A program made the position numbers and the translations under genes. Shown here piece by piece: positions 52,380 to 61,390 of a stretch of DNA of 64,000 nucleotides. This DNA comes from Mycolicibacterium vulneris (lineage in GTDB: Bacteria > Actinomycetota > Actinomycetes > Mycobacteriales > Mycobacteriaceae): contig NZ_NCXM01000003.1 of assembly GCF_002104765.1 (NCBI RefSeq), forward strand, positions 62,001 to 126,000. Direction: 5' to 3'. Below the pieces are notes generated by a model that saw only the letters and a program-made list of their open reading frames with translations, was not told the DNA's origin and did not search any database. The stretch's first letter is position 1, and the number at the start of each line of letters is the position of its first letter.

Positions 52380-53417
52380 GTGACGGATGAATCCGACGAG
52401 GTTGTGAGCCGCGTCGACAACGGTGTCGGCTTTGTGACCCTCAATCGCCCGAAGGCGATCAACTCGCTGAATCAGACCATGATCGACCAGCTCAGCGCCG
52501 TCCTCGCGGCGTGGGAGCAGGACGCCACGGTCGGCGCGGTGGTGCTGTCCGGGACCGGGGAGCGCGGGCTGTGCGCGGGCGGCGACGTGGTGGCGATCTA
52601 CCAGAGCGCACGCGCCGACGGCGTCGAGGCGAAACGGTTCTGGCACGACGAGTACCTCCTGAACGCCAAGATCGGTCGCTTCCCCAAGCCGTACGTGTCG
52701 CTGATGGACGGCATCGTCATGGGCGGTGGGGTCGGGGTGGGCGCACACGCCAACACCCGGGTGGTGACCGACACGTCGAAGGTGGCGATGCCCGAAGTCG
52801 GTATCGGCTTCATCCCCGACGTCGGTAGCGCCTATCTGCTGTCGCGGGCGCCGGGAGCGTTGGGCCTGCACGCCGCGCTCACCGGTGCGCCGTTCTCCGG
52901 CGCCGACGCGATCGCGCTGGGTTTCGCCGACCACTACGTACCGCACGACAAGCTGGACGCGCTACGCCAGGCGATCGCCGCCGACGGCGTCGCACAGGCC
53001 ATCGCCACCCATGCCATCGAGCCACCGGCCAGTACCATTGCTGCACAACGGGATTGGATCGACGAGTGTTATACCGGCGACACCGTCGCCGACATCGTCG
53101 CCAATCTGCGGAAACACGGCGCGGGGCCCGCCAATGACGCCGCTGACCTGATCGCGACCCGCTCCCCCATCGCGCTGTCGGTGACGCTGGAGGCCGTGCG
53201 CCGCGCCGGCAAGCTAGACACGCTGGAAGACGTTCTGGCCCAAGACTATCGGGTGTCGTCGGCGTCGCTGCGCTCGCACGATCTGGTGGAGGGCATCCGC
53301 GCTCAGCTGGTCGACAAAGACCGCAACCCGAAGTGGTCGCCGGCATCGCTGTCCGCGGTGACCGCGGCTGACATCGAGGCGTACTTCGCACCCGTCGACG
53401 ACGAACTGACGTTCTAA
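52380..53417 (+). CDS. echA9: 3-hydroxyisobutyryl-CoA hydrolase-like crotonase EchA9
   Basis: This 345-residue crotonase matches mycobacterial EchA9 and the 3-hydroxyisobutyryl-CoA hydrolase group. It has [34 protein letters not shown], and the catalytic segment [13 protein letters not shown] with Glu and Asp. The group hydrolyses 3-hydroxyisobutyryl-CoA in valine/isobutyrate breakdown. GTG at 52380 follows CAGGAAGC. It is followed after 10 bp by echA8; the same gene pair exists in the M. tuberculosis core genome (Rv1071c-Rv1070c). Confidence 0.88.
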   Translation: MTDESDEVVSRVDNGVGFVTLNRPKAINSLNQTMIDQLSAVLAAWEQDATVGAVVLSGTGERGLCAGGDVVAIYQSARADGVEAKRFWHDEYLLNAKIGRFPKPYVSLMDGIVMGGGVGVGAHANTRVVTDTSKVAMPEVGIGFIPDVGSAYLLSRAPGALGLHAALTGAPFSGADAIALGFADHYVPHDKLDALRQAIAADGVAQAIATHAIEPPASTIAAQRDWIDECYTGDTVADIVANLRKHGAGPANDAADLIATRSPIALSVTLEAVRRAGKLDTLEDVLAQDYRVSSASLRSHDLVEGIRAQLVDKDRNPKWSPASLSAVTAADIEAYFAPVDDELTF

Positions 53418-53427
53418 AGGAGAGCAC

Positions 53428-54201
53428 ATGAGTTACGAAACCATCCTGGTCGAGCGCGAGGCGCGGGTCGGCATCATCACGCTGAACCGGCCGAAGGCGC
53501 TCAACGCGCTCAACAGCCAGGTGATGCACGAAGTCACCACCGCAGCAGCAGAATTGGACAGTGACGCCGGCATCGGCGCGATCATCGTCACCGGTTCGGC
53601 GAAGGCGTTCGCCGCAGGCGCCGACATCAAGGAGATGTCCAGCCTGGCCTTCGCCGACGCGTTCGACGCCGACTTCTTCGCGCCGTGGGGCAAGCTGGCT
53701 GCGGTGCGCACGCCGACGATCGCGGCGGTGGCCGGGCATGCGCTGGGCGGTGGCTGCGAACTCGCGATGATGTGCGACCTGCTGATCGCCGCCGACACAG
53801 CCAAATTCGGCCAACCGGAGATCAAGCTCGGCGTGTTGCCGGGCATGGGCGGTTCGCAGCGGCTGACCCGGGCCATCGGCAAGGCCAAGGCGATGGACCT
53901 GATCCTGACCGGCCGCACCATCGACGTCGAAGAGGCCGAGCGCAGCGGTTTGGTGTCGCGGGTGGTGCCCGCCGACGACTTGCTGACCGAGGCCAAGGCC
54001 GTCGCGACCACCATTTCGCAGATGTCGCGCTCAGCGTCCCGGATGGCCAAGGAGGCGGTCAACCGCGCCTTCGAATCCACATTGGCCGAAGGTCTGCTGT
54101 ACGAACGTCGGCTGTTCCATTCGACTTTCGCGACAGCTGATCAGTCCGAGGGGATGGCCGCGTTCGTCGAGAAACGGGCACCGAACTTCACTCACCGCTA
54201 G
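53428..54201 (+). CDS. echA8: Enoyl-CoA hydratase EchA8
   Basis: This 257-residue enoyl-CoA hydratase is nearly identical, as far as I can recall, to M. tuberculosis EchA8: [44 protein letters not shown] and [21 protein letters not shown]. Both catalytic Glu residues are present. A strong AAAGGAGAGCAC ribosome site precedes the ATG. It serves general short-chain beta-oxidation. Whether this is the only echA8 of the genome or a second copy cannot be seen here. Confidence 0.93.
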   Translation: MSYETILVEREARVGIITLNRPKALNALNSQVMHEVTTAAAELDSDAGIGAIIVTGSAKAFAAGADIKEMSSLAFADAFDADFFAPWGKLAAVRTPTIAAVAGHALGGGCELAMMCDLLIAADTAKFGQPEIKLGVLPGMGGSQRLTRAIGKAKAMDLILTGRTIDVEEAERSGLVSRVVPADDLLTEAKAVATTISQMSRSASRMAKEAVNRAFESTLAEGLLYERRLFHSTFATADQSEGMAAFVEKRAPNFTHR

Positions 54202-54246
54202 TCGCGCGGCGACCGAGCCCGACCAGTTGACCGAGGCCACCCCGGG

Positions 54247-54382
54247 GCAGCTCAGAAAGCTTACCTAGGCGTGCCGACCTCCGATGACATCACCGCATTG
54301 ACGGTCCTCTTGTCCAGCCCGGCAGCAGCGGCGCGGTTGACGGGTGGGCGATCAGCGTCAAAGGCGGCGTCTCTCAACATAG
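54247..54382 (+). pseudogene. 3' stub of an SDR gene, paralogue of 51512-52309, frameshifted
   Basis: The frame from 54247 reads AAQKAYLGVPTSDDITALTV and then LLSSPAAAARLTG, matching AAQQAQLGVPKADDLAALTV of the intact SDR at 52185-52290. After LTG one base is missing relative to the intact gene; the next frame continues WAISVKGGVS, matching AISVNGGIS. Only the last 45 or so codons survive, with no start. Confidence 0.75.
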
Positions 54383-54459
54383 AACCGGCACCAGCAGAGA
54401 GAGAGCGTCACACGAAACCGCAACGCGGTCTGATGTTTTGGCCTCTCTACGCCAGCCAG

Positions 54460-55362
54460 TCAGAAGTAGCGGGGGAACCGGCCGTAGTCGGGGTCGCGCT
54501 TCTCCAGGAAGGCGTCGCGGCCCTCGACGGCTTCGTCGGTCATGTAGGCCAGCCGGGTGGCCTCGCCGGCGAACAGCTGCTGGCCGACCAGGCCGTCGTC
54601 GAGCAGGTTGAACGCGTACTTCAGCATCCGTTGCGCCTGCGGCGATTTCGCGTTGATCTCGGCCGCCCACTCGATGGCCTCGGTCTCCAGCTCGGCATGA
54701 TCGACGACGGCGTTGACCGCGCCCATCTGGTGCATCTGCTCGGCGGTGTAGGCGCGGCCGAGGAAGAAGATCTCGCGGGCGAACTTCTGGCCCACCTGCC
54801 GGGCGAGGTAGGCGCTGCCGTAGCCGCCGTCGAAGCTGCCGACGTCGGCGTCGGTCTGCTTGAAGCGGGCGTGCTCTTTGCTGGCCAGGGTCAGATCGCA
54901 CGTGGCGTGCAGGCTGTGCCCGCCGCCGGCTGCCCACCCGTTGACCAGGCAGATGACCACCTTGGGCATGAACCGGATCAGCCGCTGGACCTCCAGGATG
55001 TGCAGCCGTCCGGCGCGCGCGGCGTCGACGGTGTCGGCGGTTTCGCCCGAGGCGTACTGGTAGCCGCTGCGCCCGCGGATGCGCTGATCGCCGCCCGAGC
55101 AAAACGCCCAGCCACCGTCTTTGGGCGAGGGCCCGTTGCCGGTCAGCAGCACGACCCCGACGTCGGGGGACATCCGGGCGTGGTCGAGCACCCGGTAGAG
55201 CTCGTCGACGGTGTGCGGGCGAAACGCATTGCGCACCTCGGGCCGGTTGAACGCCACCCGCACGGTCGCGTCGTCGACGTGGCGGTGGTAGGTGATGTCG
55301 GTCAGCTCGCCGAACCCGTCGACGGGCTTCCAGGATTCAGCGTGAAAAGGGTTGTCGTTCAC
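54460..55362 (-). CDS. menB: 1,4-dihydroxy-2-naphthoyl-CoA synthase MenB
   Basis: The 300-residue protein is very close to mycobacterial MenB: VAFNRPEVRNAFRPHTVDEL, GGWAFCSGGDQRIRGRSGYQ, NGWAAGGGHSLHATCDL, TDADVGSFDGGYGSAYLARQ (catalytic Asp) and KRDPDYGRFPRYF at the end. It forms the naphthoquinone ring of menaquinone. GTG at 55362 overlaps the stop of the LuxR regulator gene, so it is translationally coupled to it. No other men gene is present in this window, which is unusual for menB. It may be a second copy or have been moved here. Confidence 0.92.
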   Translation of the reverse strand: MNDNPFHAESWKPVDGFGELTDITYHRHVDDATVRVAFNRPEVRNAFRPHTVDELYRVLDHARMSPDVGVVLLTGNGPSPKDGGWAFCSGGDQRIRGRSGYQYASGETADTVDAARAGRLHILEVQRLIRFMPKVVICLVNGWAAGGGHSLHATCDLTLASKEHARFKQTDADVGSFDGGYGSAYLARQVGQKFAREIFFLGRAYTAEQMHQMGAVNAVVDHAELETEAIEWAAEINAKSPQAQRMLKYAFNLLDDGLVGQQLFAGEATRLAYMTDEAVEGRDAFLEKRDPDYGRFPRYF

Positions 55363-56447
55363 GGCTGCCGGCTGCGTCGCCGAGACGCCGTTCGGGCCTC
55401 GTCTAGGTAGAGGGCGATCGCCTCTGACCGGTTGATGGCGCCGATTTTGCGCAGGATCCGCTTAACGTGCGTCTTGACCGTTTCGACCGTGATGACAAGT
55501 TCCTCGGCGATCTCTGCGTTGGAGGCTCCCAGGACCAACCTCTCGAACACTTGGCGTTCACGTTCCGACAGCGTCTCGGCCAATGCGGAATCGGCTGCCA
55601 TGGTCGGGGGCTCCACTCGAGTGTCGTCTTCGACATCAAAGCTGATGGCAGCCGCGGCGATGCGGTCAGCTTCCTCGGTCAGCCACGCCGCCGCGCGGGC
55701 AATCGACGTTCGCTGTTGGTGGACTCGTTCGTTATTGAGCATCCTCTCGTGGAGCAGCGAATACGCCGAGGCGAACGCATCGAGCACGTCGGAATCACCC
55801 GTGGAAACGCCGCCATCGGTGCGGCGGCCGACGTGAAGGAGTGCAACCACCCGCGATTTCGCGATGACGGGGGCGACGAGGTATTGCACCGAGCCGAGCA
55901 GCTCCCCGTAGCCGGGTGAGGCGGGCATGTCGACCTCATCGGTCCGGACGGTGTCACGCAGGCGAATACAGGCACGCTCGGGTGCACATTCGCGACGGGG
56001 GATCACCGTGGGGCCGCCCAGGCCGTGGTCGGATTCCTCGACGACGAATCCGTCGTCTTCGACGAACGACAGCAACGCACTATCGAAACCGAGCACATCA
56101 CACAGTTCGGTACAGGCTTGGCGGCCAAGGCCTTGCAGCGATCCGGCCTTCTTCATGCGACGGACGCCAGCAGTCAATAACCGCACCACTTCGACGTGCT
56201 CACCTGCTCTCAGCTGGCGCGCCTCGACCTGCGCCTGAAGAAAGTCCGTAAGGAGGCTCTCCCCGATCGCTGCTGCGGTGTCGTCGCCGACGCCGCGTTG
56301 GCGGGTCAACAGCTGCTCGGTGGTGGCGGCCGACATCGCGATGACCTCGTCGAGCGTGATCGCATCGCTTGATCGGGAGATGCCGAAGGCGTCACATAGC
56401 TGTCGATCGAGTTCGTTGAGTCTAGCGACCATGGCGAAGGTGTTCAT
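55359..56447 (-). CDS. LuxR-type regulator with GAF-like sensor domain (1)
   Basis: This 362-residue regulator has a helical N-terminus, a GAF-like domain (about 100-235; GFDSALLSFVEDDGFVV, VAPVIAKSRVVALLHVGRR) and a C-terminal LuxR helix-turn-helix (about 287-350; LSERERQVFERLVLGASNAEIAEEL, TVKTHVKRILRKI). It probably senses a small molecule and controls transcription nearby. It is 15 bp downstream of a second regulator of similar plan, and its stop overlaps menB, making a three-gene minus-strand operon. Confidence 0.85.
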   Translation of the reverse strand: MNTFAMVARLNELDRQLCDAFGISRSSDAITLDEVIAMSAATTEQLLTRQRGVGDDTAAAIGESLLTDFLQAQVEARQLRAGEHVEVVRLLTAGVRRMKKAGSLQGLGRQACTELCDVLGFDSALLSFVEDDGFVVEESDHGLGGPTVIPRRECAPERACIRLRDTVRTDEVDMPASPGYGELLGSVQYLVAPVIAKSRVVALLHVGRRTDGGVSTGDSDVLDAFASAYSLLHERMLNNERVHQQRTSIARAAAWLTEEADRIAAAAISFDVEDDTRVEPPTMAADSALAETLSERERQVFERLVLGASNAEIAEELVITVETVKTHVKRILRKIGAINRSEAIALYLDEARTASRRRSRQP

Positions 56448-56462
56448 CGTGATATCCCATTA

Positions 56463-57584
56463 TCAGCTGGCACTGCCAGCGTAGATCGCGACCGCCGCCG
56501 CCCTGCTGGACGTATTAAGCTTTTTAGCAATGTGTTTCAGATGGGACTTGACGGTCCCTTCAGAGATCACCAAATATCCGGCGATCTGGCCGTTAGTGGC
56601 CCCGGTAGCCACGTGCGCCATGATTTCCCGCTCGCGGGCGGTCAACGCAGTGACGGCGGGTTCATCGCCCCGGTAGCAAGCCTTGTGCCCCTGTCCCGGC
56701 ACTGGCCACAAGACCGATCGGGCTGACCGGCCCAGCAATTCGTCGACATTGCCGCACAGATTGTCGACTTCGATACGTTGTCGCGCGGCCCTCTCGTCTA
56801 GTGCCGCACTCTCGAACGCCACCGACAGACACTCGGCGAAGGCCTCCAACTGTTCGAGATGCTCCATCGTCACTATTCCGTGGGGTTCAGGCCGGTCGGC
56901 ATGCAGAATTCCGATGGCCCTGCCCTGAACGGTGATCGGGGCGGCGATATATCCAAAACAACCGGATACCTCGACGATCTCCTTGAAGGTGCGCTTGTCG
57001 TCCATCGGTGAGGGCGCAAATACCGCGCACCGCTTACGGACGAGTTCGGTCTCCAATGGAGCATCCGCGAGTTGGATATGGCGATCGGTCACGTACTCGA
57101 CGAACCCTCGCGCGTGGGGATCGGCCTCCTCGTCTTCGATGTGAATCCGCGCGGGCAGCCATAGCGATCCGCGCACCGTGGAGATCATGGTCCGCGCGAA
57201 AGCCAGCTCCCGGCTCAGGACCTCCGGGGCGGCGTAAATCATGTCGCGCGGCGGAAGACCCCGCAGGTACCCCAGGGCCTGACGGATCTCCGACATGGTC
57301 TTGACCCGACGAGACAGGTCATGATCGAGAAGTTCGCACTGCACCCTAAGGATCGAGACCAGCATTTCGGCGGTTGCCGCCCAGTCGTCTCTCGGATCGG
57401 GTGGCAGCGCGATCCGTTGCTCGAGGCGTTGCCTCAAATTGTCCAGCTGGTGCCCCAGGGCGGCCGGTGTCAGCTCCGGGGGCGCCAGTTTGAGATGCTC
57501 AGCGGCGGCCTCGACCGCCGCCTCGGCACGCGCAACTACCATCGGGTCCTCCGCAATGGACGTCAGCACCATCCGCGAGACCAT
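56463..57584 (-). CDS. LuxR-type regulator with GAF-like sensor domain (2)
   Basis: The 373-residue protein starts at ATG 57584 after GGGAGAGGAGTAGAG (a start at 57704 would cover the promoter). It has a helical N-terminal half, a GAF-like region (about 145-275; YIAAPITVQGRAIGILHADR) and a LuxR helix-turn-helix (LTAREREIMAHVATGATNGQIAGYL, about 308-365). It shares domain plan with the next regulator but is clearly divergent, so the pair may act as heteromers or in sequence. A FadR-type operator-like site lies about 45 bp upstream. Confidence 0.85.
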   Translation of the reverse strand: MVSRMVLTSIAEDPMVVARAEAAVEAAAEHLKLAPPELTPAALGHQLDNLRQRLEQRIALPPDPRDDWAATAEMLVSILRVQCELLDHDLSRRVKTMSEIRQALGYLRGLPPRDMIYAAPEVLSRELAFARTMISTVRGSLWLPARIHIEDEEADPHARGFVEYVTDRHIQLADAPLETELVRKRCAVFAPSPMDDKRTFKEIVEVSGCFGYIAAPITVQGRAIGILHADRPEPHGIVTMEHLEQLEAFAECLSVAFESAALDERAARQRIEVDNLCGNVDELLGRSARSVLWPVPGQGHKACYRGDEPAVTALTAREREIMAHVATGATNGQIAGYLVISEGTVKSHLKHIAKKLNTSSRAAAVAIYAGSAS

Positions 57585-57629
57585 CTCTACTCCTCTCCCC
57601 CAATGGAGCGGCCAGGGGCTCCTTACATC

Positions 57630-57641
57630 GGTCATACCATT
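57630..57641 (-). promoter_or_regulatory. Candidate FadR-type operator upstream of the LuxR gene pair
   Basis: GGTCATACC (57630-57638) differs at one base from GGTCAGACC and is followed by ATT, as at several other sites. A related half-site ATAGACCAT lies at 57652-57660. It is 45 bp upstream of the LuxR gene start on the minus strand. Confidence 0.4.
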
Positions 57642-57737
57642 GAACCAAATCATAGACCATGTGTTGTGTAGGTCATAGTCGATTCGCAAAATGGCGTAGC
57701 TCACCCGTGCGCCAGTGCTTGTGTGCCAACCTCCGCA

Positions 57738-57760
57738 ATGGTCTAATGGTCAGGCCATAG
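57738..57760 (+). promoter_or_regulatory. Candidate FadR-type operator upstream of the MDR gene
   Basis: AATGGTCTAATGGTCAGGCCATA contains GGTCAGGCC (57748-57756), one base from the core GGTCAGACC, plus a second ATGGTC half-site eight bases upstream. It lies directly before the AGGAGGTGGGA ribosome site of the gene at 57771. Confidence 0.5.
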
Positions 57761-57770
57761 GAGGTGGGAT

Positions 57771-58751
57771 TTGCACGCCGTGATCATGGACGAGTTCGGC
57801 ACTGCCGCAGTGTTGCGTCCCGGTGAATTTCCCGATCCGGCCGGACGGCCGGGATGGGTGACCGTGGTGCTGCGTGCTAGCGCGCTGAACTGGCATGACG
57901 TCTTAGTTCGCCAGGGACGCTATGGTTCACCGCTGCCGCACGTCATTGGCGCCGACGGAGCTGGCATACGTACCGACACAGGCGAGGAAGTGGTGATTCT
58001 GCCGTCGCTGAACTGGGGCGACCGGGAGGAGGCACCGGGCAATGGCTGGGAGATTTTGGGCGACCACACGCCGGGGACCTACGCCGAACTTGTCAGCGTG
58101 CCGGCCGACTGCGTGGCGCCCAAACCCCGTGGTCTGAATTGGGCCGAGGCCGCAGCGCTGCCGCTGGTCGGTTTGACGACGTTTCGTGCGTTGTTTGTCC
58201 GCGGACGGCTACGAGGAGGTGAGTCGATGCTGGTGGTCGGCGCCGGTGGTGGAATCGCCACCACGGCGATCGCCCTCGCGGTCGCGGTCGGTGCCGATAT
58301 TACGGTGACCTCTTCCTCGGCCGACACCATCGAGCGCGCGGTGGCCGCGGGAGCCCGCGATGGTGTGTTGCACAGCGAACGGGGATGGCCGGAGCACGCT
58401 CTTGCCACGTCGCCAGACAAGGCCGGGTTCGACCTAATCCTCGACCCCGTCGGCCGCTGGAACGAATCGCTACGCGCACTGCGCCCCGGCGGCCGGCTGG
58501 TCGTACTCGGCGCGAACGCCGCACAGACCGCCGATATAGACATTCGCCGCTTCTATTTCGGTCAATTCGATCTGCTCGGGACAACCATGGGCAGCCGCAG
58601 AGACTTCGCTGGGCTGCTCGAGATGTTCGATCGGTACTCCGTGCGCGCACCGGCGATAGACCGCGAGTTCCCGCTGGACCGAGCCGCCGAAGCACACGAA
58701 CACCTCGAGCATGGACGCGCGTTCGGCAAATGCGTACTAAGACACGGCTAG
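57771..58751 (+). CDS. Medium-chain (zinc-type/quinone) oxidoreductase
   Basis: This 326-residue MDR protein has ASALNWHDVLVRQGRYG, PHVIGADGAGI, the cofactor loop VVGAGGGIATTAIALAVAVGA (about 154-174) and ALRPGGRLVVLGANA. The structural-zinc Cys cluster is absent and the catalytic Cys/His are not evident, so it is more likely an NADPH-dependent enoyl or quinone reductase than an alcohol dehydrogenase. TTG at 57771 is used because of the strong GGAGGTGGGAT upstream. It heads the operon that leads to scoAB. Confidence 0.82.
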   Translation: MHAVIMDEFGTAAVLRPGEFPDPAGRPGWVTVVLRASALNWHDVLVRQGRYGSPLPHVIGADGAGIRTDTGEEVVILPSLNWGDREEAPGNGWEILGDHTPGTYAELVSVPADCVAPKPRGLNWAEAAALPLVGLTTFRALFVRGRLRGGESMLVVGAGGGIATTAIALAVAVGADITVTSSSADTIERAVAAGARDGVLHSERGWPEHALATSPDKAGFDLILDPVGRWNESLRALRPGGRLVVLGANAAQTADIDIRRFYFGQFDLLGTTMGSRRDFAGLLEMFDRYSVRAPAIDREFPLDRAAEAHEHLEHGRAFGKCVLRHG

Positions 58752-58760
58752 GGGAGCAGA

Positions 58761-59570
58761 GTGAGCGAACCAACCGAACTGGTCGCCTACCGGCTCGAGG
58801 CCGCCGCCCCCGGCAGCGATGCGCTGGCGGCCTACCTGACGCTGAACGACCCCGCGCGGCGCAATGCCCTGTCGGACGCCCTGCTGGATCAACTGAGCGC
58901 ATCACTGCGACGCGCAGCAGCCGACTCACGCGTCCGGGTAGTCGTGCTGACGTCGTCTCACCCGCGGGTCTTTTCCTCCGGAGGCAACCTCGACGCATTC
59001 GCCGACGATCGCGCGACGATCACCAAATATGCTGGCCTGGGACGCTTTCCCGCCCTCTTCCGCACCCTGACCGGAATCGACAAGCCGGTGATCTGTGCGG
59101 CAAACGGCGATGTGTTGGCCGGCGCTCTGGGCATCGCGTTGGCCTGTGACCTGATCATCGCCAAGGCATCCATCCGACTGGGCTGCCCCGAGATCAACGT
59201 CGGGGCCTTTCCGTTCATGATCTCGGCATTGATCTTCCGCGCCACCGGGCGCCTGCTTGCTAACGAGCTGATGATGACAGGTCGGCTGGTCAGTGCCGAC
59301 GAGGCCGCCGCCGCTGGCCTGGTCAATAAGGTGGTGCCCGACGGAGAGTTCGACGGCGCCCTGCACCAATGGGTCGGCGACATCGCCGGCAAATCACCGT
59401 TGTTGCTCGGTATGGGCAAGCGGGCGTTGGCGGCGACGCGGGATATGCCGCTGGATTCGGCGTTGGACTATCTGCAAGCCCAACTCGCCCTCGCGTTCAC
59501 TACTGACGATTTGGCCGAAGGGGTCCAGGCCTTCAAGGAGAAGCGTCCGCCGCGATGGCGCAACGCTTGA
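58761..59570 (+). CDS. Crotonase-family protein with only the second catalytic Glu
   Basis: The 269-residue crotonase has SSHPRVFSSGGNLDAF (oxyanion-hole region), NGDVLAGALGIALACD with Gly where hydratases have Glu144, and CPEINVGAFPF with Glu164 retained. One remaining Glu is typical of delta3-delta2-enoyl-CoA isomerases and some other crotonases, so isomerase activity is more likely than hydration. GTG at 58761 follows AGGGGAGCA and is nine bases after the MDR gene. Confidence 0.83.
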   Translation: MSEPTELVAYRLEAAAPGSDALAAYLTLNDPARRNALSDALLDQLSASLRRAAADSRVRVVVLTSSHPRVFSSGGNLDAFADDRATITKYAGLGRFPALFRTLTGIDKPVICAANGDVLAGALGIALACDLIIAKASIRLGCPEINVGAFPFMISALIFRATGRLLANELMMTGRLVSADEAAAAGLVNKVVPDGEFDGALHQWVGDIAGKSPLLLGMGKRALAATRDMPLDSALDYLQAQLALAFTTDDLAEGVQAFKEKRPPRWRNA

Positions 59571-59595
59571 GCGTTCGCCGTCACGTTGCCGAACC

Positions 59596-59624
59596 TTGCT
59601 GTTACGGTCTGACCATTCTATGAT
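59596..59624 (+). promoter_or_regulatory. Promoter with embedded FadR-type operator upstream of fadD
   Basis: TTGCTG (59596-59601) and TATGAT (59619-59624) are 17 bp apart, and GGTCTGACC (59606-59614) followed by ATT lies in the spacer. This is the same arrangement as at 50529-50557. It lies in the 116-bp gap before the FadD gene. Confidence 0.65.
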
Positions 59625-59686
59625 TTGAAGGATTACGCCGCGGCGCATTTTCCCACGGCGTATCCCGAGAACTGAGGACCAGCGCA

Positions 59687-61390
59687 ATGAAGCCGAGCCG
59701 CCACACCACCCGCTACAGCCAGCAGGAAATCGACGAATACTTCCGCGCAGGGCTGTGGTCCACTGAGACGTTTCACGACATGTTGGTCCGGCGGGTCCGG
59801 GAAACTCCCGACAAGGTGTTCGCGACCGATGGGACTAGATCGCTGACGTTTCGTGAACTCCTCGACGCCGGCCAACGGTTGGCCGTCGGTTTACAGCGGC
59901 GAGGCTTGCGGCGCGGTGACACTGCGGCCGTGCAGTTGCCCAACTGGGTTGAGTTCATCCAGGTGCTGACGGCGCTGTCGCGACTCGGCGTCATCATGGT
60001 CCCGATCATGCCGATCTATCGGCGCGACGACGTCAGCTACGTGCTCTCTCATGCCGGCGCAGGGACGGTGTTCACAGCCGCAACCTTCGGCAAATTCGGC
60101 TACCTGGACATGTATCTTGGTCTGCGCCAAGAGCATCCCGAACTTACGATCGTCGTCGTCCGGCCGGACAGCGCCGCCGCAGATGTTGCCGATGCCGATG
60201 CCAACGTCTTCACGCTCGACGAGCTGGAGGCCGACACTAACGACGACAGCGCGAGACAGGAACTCAACGCTCCGCCCGACCCAGACGACCCCTTCGTCAT
60301 CGTCTATACCTCCGGAACCACATCGCGCCCAAAGGGATGCGTACACACGTTCAACACTTACTGTGCGGGTTCGCGTGCACTCGTCGAACCATTCGGCTAC
60401 ACCGAGACCGATGTCCAGTTCGGCCCCTCCCCCATTTCGCACACCACTGGGCTGGTCACCAGCGTCTTGGTACCCATGCTTGCAGGGGCCTCGACACACC
60501 TCATGGACAGGTGGGATCCGGCCCGCGGGATCGACGAGATTCAGCGCTTCGGCTGTACCGCGGCGGTCACAGCCCCCACCTTCCTGCACACCTTGTTATC
60601 TGAGTACAACCCCGAGCGCCACGACCTGTCCACGTTGCGGCTGTGGACATGCGCAGGCGCACCGATCCCCGCAGCGATCGTCCAGCAGGCCAACGCGGCC
60701 CTGCCCAAGCTGAGAGTGCTCAGCCTGTACGGGCGCAGCGAAAACCTGGTGACCACAACATGTTCGGTCACAGACGAGGCGTCACGCGCCCTGACGTCGG
60801 ATGGCAAGGCGCTACCGGGCTCCACCGTCAAGATCGTCGACGACACCGGGAACGAAGTGCCACGCGGTACCGAGGGTGACATTGCCTATCGCGGACCCGC
60901 CCACATGATCGAGTACTTGGCAAATCCCGACGAGACCAGGACGCTGTTCACCAAGGACGGCTTCTCCCGGTCAGGAGATCTCGGGAGGATGACCGACGAC
61001 GGATATGTGCGAGTCACCGGCAGAACCAAAGACATCGTCATTCGCGGCGGAATGAACATCAGTGTGCGTGAGATCGAGGAGCACCTAGCCCACCATCCCG
61101 CGTTGCAGGCGTACTCGGTAATGGGCATGCCTGACGAACGGCTCGGTGAAAGAGTGTGCTGCTACCTGGTCAGCAAGCCGGGACATGAACCCCCGACCGT
61201 CGAGGAACTGCGCGAATACTTGCTCGGGCAGGGGATGCCGATTCAGAAGACACCGGAGCGCGTGGTCGTTGTCGACTCGCTCCCGATGACCGCAACCGGC
61301 AAGATCGTCAAACACGAGTTGCGTGAAGACATCGAACGCCGCCTGCAGCAGGAACGCACGCGGTCTCGGGAAACGGCGGGCACCCCCTGA
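59687..61390 (+). CDS. AMP-forming acyl-CoA synthetase (FadD-like)
   Basis: This 567-residue ANL ligase has VIVYTSGTTSRPKGCVHT (P-loop, about 203-220), SLYGRSENLVTTTC in place of the common YGxTE, FSRSGDLGRMTDDGYV, GRTKDIVIRGGMNISVREIE (hinge) and a C-terminal PMTATGKIVKHELRE with catalytic Lys. It activates a free fatty or cyclic acid to its CoA ester for the dehydrogenase that follows. Its TGA overlaps the next ATG by one base. The promoter upstream contains the shared operator. Confidence 0.9.
   Translation: MKPSRHTTRYSQQEIDEYFRAGLWSTETFHDMLVRRVRETPDKVFATDGTRSLTFRELLDAGQRLAVGLQRRGLRRGDTAAVQLPNWVEFIQVLTALSRLGVIMVPIMPIYRRDDVSYVLSHAGAGTVFTAATFGKFGYLDMYLGLRQEHPELTIVVVRPDSAAADVADADANVFTLDELEADTNDDSARQELNAPPDPDDPFVIVYTSGTTSRPKGCVHTFNTYCAGSRALVEPFGYTETDVQFGPSPISHTTGLVTSVLVPMLAGASTHLMDRWDPARGIDEIQRFGCTAAVTAPTFLHTLLSEYNPERHDLSTLRLWTCAGAPIPAAIVQQANAALPKLRVLSLYGRSENLVTTTCSVTDEASRALTSDGKALPGSTVKIVDDTGNEVPRGTEGDIAYRGPAHMIEYLANPDETRTLFTKDGFSRSGDLGRMTDDGYVRVTGRTKDIVIRGGMNISVREIEEHLAHHPALQAYSVMGMPDERLGERVCCYLVSKPGHEPPTVEELREYLLGQGMPIQKTPERVVVVDSLPMTATGKIVKHELREDIERRLQQERTRSRETAGTP

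Noticed and set aside
54271..55410. 379-codon plus-strand frame over menB
   Set aside because: Only the first 40 codons are meaningful (SDR stub); the rest is antisense of menB.
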